DNA from: an uncultured Muribaculaceae bacterium
Lineage (GTDB): Bacteria > Bacteroidota > Bacteroidia > Bacteroidales > Muribaculaceae
Length of the DNA: 24,131 bases
Assembly: GCA_910587355.1 (NCBI GenBank)
Contig: CAJUKF010000042.1
Location: 1 to 24,131 of the forward strand
Reading direction: 5' to 3'
Below, piece by piece: positions 22,745 to 24,131 of this stretch. Under the pieces are notes generated by a model, which worked only from the letters and a program-made list of their open reading frames with translations, did no database searches and had not been told where the DNA came from. Each line of letters starts with the position of its first letter. Position 1 is the first letter of the stretch. The position numbers and the translations under genes are program-made.

Positions 22745-24066
22745 AGCAATATAATCTGATAGTCATAGGCGGTGGCCCCGGAGGCTACGAGGCCGCCGCC
22801 TTAGCGGCATCACAAGGCAAAACCGTCGCACTGATTGAACGCGACAAAGTTGGCGGCACATGCCTCAACCGCGGGTGCGTGCCTACAAAATGTCTCTGCG
22901 CCGGAGCTGAAATCATATGCCGGACATCGGCTTACAACGATTTCGGCATCTACGGCGAAATACACACTGACTACTCCGTCGCCGCAGACAGAGCGACGAA
23001 TGTTATAGATGCGTTGCGCAAAGACGTTGAAGCCTATCTTGCGGATGTCGATATCATCAGTGCCGATGCACGGCTTGCCGAAGGACATACGGTGATTGCC
23101 GGCGACGAAACTCTCAATGGCGATGAAATCATTATTGCAACAGGTTCGGCTCCGCGCACACTGCCGGTCAAAGGCATCGAACATACAATCTCCAGCGATG
23201 AATTCCTCGGAAGCCGCGAACTTCCCGACAGCCTTATCATTATCGGCGGCGGTGTGATTGGACTTGAATTTGCCTCTGTAGCGAACGCCTACGGCTGTGC
23301 GGTGACAATCATCGAATACATGCCCGAAATTCTTCCGGGATTTGACTCGGAAATCGCGAAGAGACTGCGTACATACCTCTCCAAACGTGGCATAAAATTC
23401 GTCCTTGGCGCTCAGGTCAAATACATAGAGAAAGAAAACGGGCTGCTTTCCGTCGGTTACGAAACGAAGAAAGGAGAAACTTCGTTGCTGGCATCATGCG
23501 TGCTGTGTGCGACGGGGCGACGTGCCGTTCTGCCCGAAGGGCTCGACGCTGCCGGTGTTGCAGTCTCGCCGAAAGGATTCATTGAGACGGATGCCTGCTA
23601 CCTGACGACGGCGCCTGGCATATATGCCATAGGCGACGTTAACGGACGCTGTATGCTTGCACATGCCGCGTCCGCTCAGGCACGTGTCGTGACGGGTATC
23701 ACAAACGGTTTCGGAGTCATTCCGTCAATCGTGTTTACCGTTCCCGAATGTGCGTCGGTCGGCCTTAATGTAAATTCTGCCGAAGGTCTGTGTGCCGCCA
23801 AAATACCCTATTCGGCAAATGCCAAAGCCCTTGCATCGGGAGAAGAAACCGGTATGCTCAAACTCGTCTACCGTCAGGATGACGGCGTTATTGTCGGCTG
23901 CCAGGCGGTAGGCATACATGCAGGCGACCTGATAGCCGAAGCTACCGTTGCCATAGATGCCGTATATACCGTCGAACGTCTTGCCAATGCTACTGTCAGC
24001 GCTCATCCGAGTATCTCCGAACTCCTCGCCGGCGCAGCCGCAAAAGCATGTGCCGACCGTAAGTAA
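22741..24066 (+). CDS. lpdA: Dihydrolipoyl dehydrogenase (L protein)
   Basis: This flavoenzyme reoxidises the dihydrolipoyl arm of GcvH using NAD+. The 441-residue protein has the FAD-binding GGGPGG (10-15), the redox disulfide in GGTCLNRGCVPTKC (Cys41, Cys46), the NAD site IIGGGVIGLEFAS, the second FAD segment YAIGDVNGRCMLAH, and the catalytic His-Glu pair in AHPSISE (His422, Glu427). It is somewhat shorter than the 460-475 residues of pyruvate dehydrogenase-linked enzymes, mostly in surface loops. Its position at the end of the gcv operon suggests a dedicated L protein, though it could also serve 2-oxoacid dehydrogenases encoded elsewhere. Confidence 0.95.
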   Translation: MKQYNLIVIGGGPGGYEAAALAASQGKTVALIERDKVGGTCLNRGCVPTKCLCAGAEIICRTSAYNDFGIYGEIHTDYSVAADRATNVIDALRKDVEAYLADVDIISADARLAEGHTVIAGDETLNGDEIIIATGSAPRTLPVKGIEHTISSDEFLGSRELPDSLIIIGGGVIGLEFASVANAYGCAVTIIEYMPEILPGFDSEIAKRLRTYLSKRGIKFVLGAQVKYIEKENGLLSVGYETKKGETSLLASCVLCATGRRAVLPEGLDAAGVAVSPKGFIETDACYLTTAPGIYAIGDVNGRCMLAHAASAQARVVTGITNGFGVIPSIVFTVPECASVGLNVNSAEGLCAAKIPYSANAKALASGEETGMLKLVYRQDDGVIVGCQAVGIHAGDLIAEATVAIDAVYTVERLANATVSAHPSISELLAGAAAKACADRK

Positions 24067-24083
24067 CAGAAAGATACAAATCG

Positions 24084-24124
24084 AGTAGGAGGTAAACACT
24101 AATCGCAGGTGTTTATCTCCTGCT
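24084..24124 (+). terminator. Long hairpin ending the gcv operon
   Basis: AGTAGGAGGTAAACAC (24084-24099) pairs along all 16 positions, with two G-U pairs, with GTGTTTATCTCCTGCT (24109-24124) around a 9-nt loop. It starts 17 bp after lpdA. Only TTCGTGT follows before the window ends, so a T tract cannot be confirmed, but position and stability point to a terminator. Confidence 0.7.
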
Positions 24125-24131
24125 TTCGTGT

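Noticed and set aside
1..24131. tRNA or rRNA genes
   Set aside because: No cloverleaf with the conserved GGTTCGAATCC-type arm and no rRNA segment was recognised in the intergenic regions.

Overview
The window looks like a fragment of a Bacteroidales chromosome, probably from a short-read assembly of a gut community. The evidence is Bacteroidetes-type promoters (TTTG, about 20 bp, then TAnnTTTG) in front of several genes, a type III glutamine synthetase, split glycine decarboxylase subunits, a DUF4372-type IS4 element, and few Shine-Dalgarno sequences. The core genes are near 50-55% GC by eye, which with the gene content would suit a Muribaculaceae-like lineage; that placement is an inference. 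Bases 1-47 are not biological: they are an Illumina P7/i7/Read 2 adapter left on the contig end, so genuine sequence starts at 48.

Layout. (1) 48-3069: the end of a branched-chain amino acid operon, ilvB (5' truncated), ilvN and ilvC, closed by a terminator. (2) 3070-5738: a lower-GC accessory island with a perfect CRP-like palindrome, a short secreted protein or gene remnant, a membrane-anchored ankyrin protein, and a three-gene run (secreted protein, three-helix membrane protein, 42-residue peptide) whose members overlap by ATGA. (3) 5739-10143: a glutamine module. A promoter and a structured leader of about 190 nt carrying a 48-codon upstream ORF precede glnN, whose stop overlaps the start of a long PurF-like amidophosphoribosyltransferase. 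(4) 10144-11808: trigger factor with its own promoter and a strong terminator. (5) 11798-14247: a secreted GHL10/DUF187 glycoside hydrolase overlapping a family 2 glycosyltransferase. (6) 14248-16647: an intergenic region with adjacent palindromes, a 1421-bp IS4-family element with a frameshifted transposase, and a leftward XRE regulator. (7) 16648-17434: about 790 bp of AT-rich non-coding DNA with repeated AAATTTGAAA-like words. (8) 17435-24124: a complete glycine cleavage operon, lplA, gcvT, gcvH, gcvPA, gcvPB and lpdA, ending in a long hairpin.

How the genes work together. In the last operon LplA attaches lipoate to GcvH, GcvPA/GcvPB decarboxylate glycine onto the lipoyl arm, GcvT moves the methylene group to tetrahydrofolate, and Lpd reoxidises the arm, so every protein step including cofactor loading is encoded together. 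GlnN makes glutamine and its coupled neighbour is a glutamine-using amidotransferase.

I see no clearly new multi-gene system. The best candidates for undescribed biology are the glnN leader (upstream ORF, two mutually exclusive hairpins, C-rich tract), the small coupled island at 4604-5738, the CRP-like palindrome at 3099-3114, and the motif-rich AT region between the XRE regulator and lplA.
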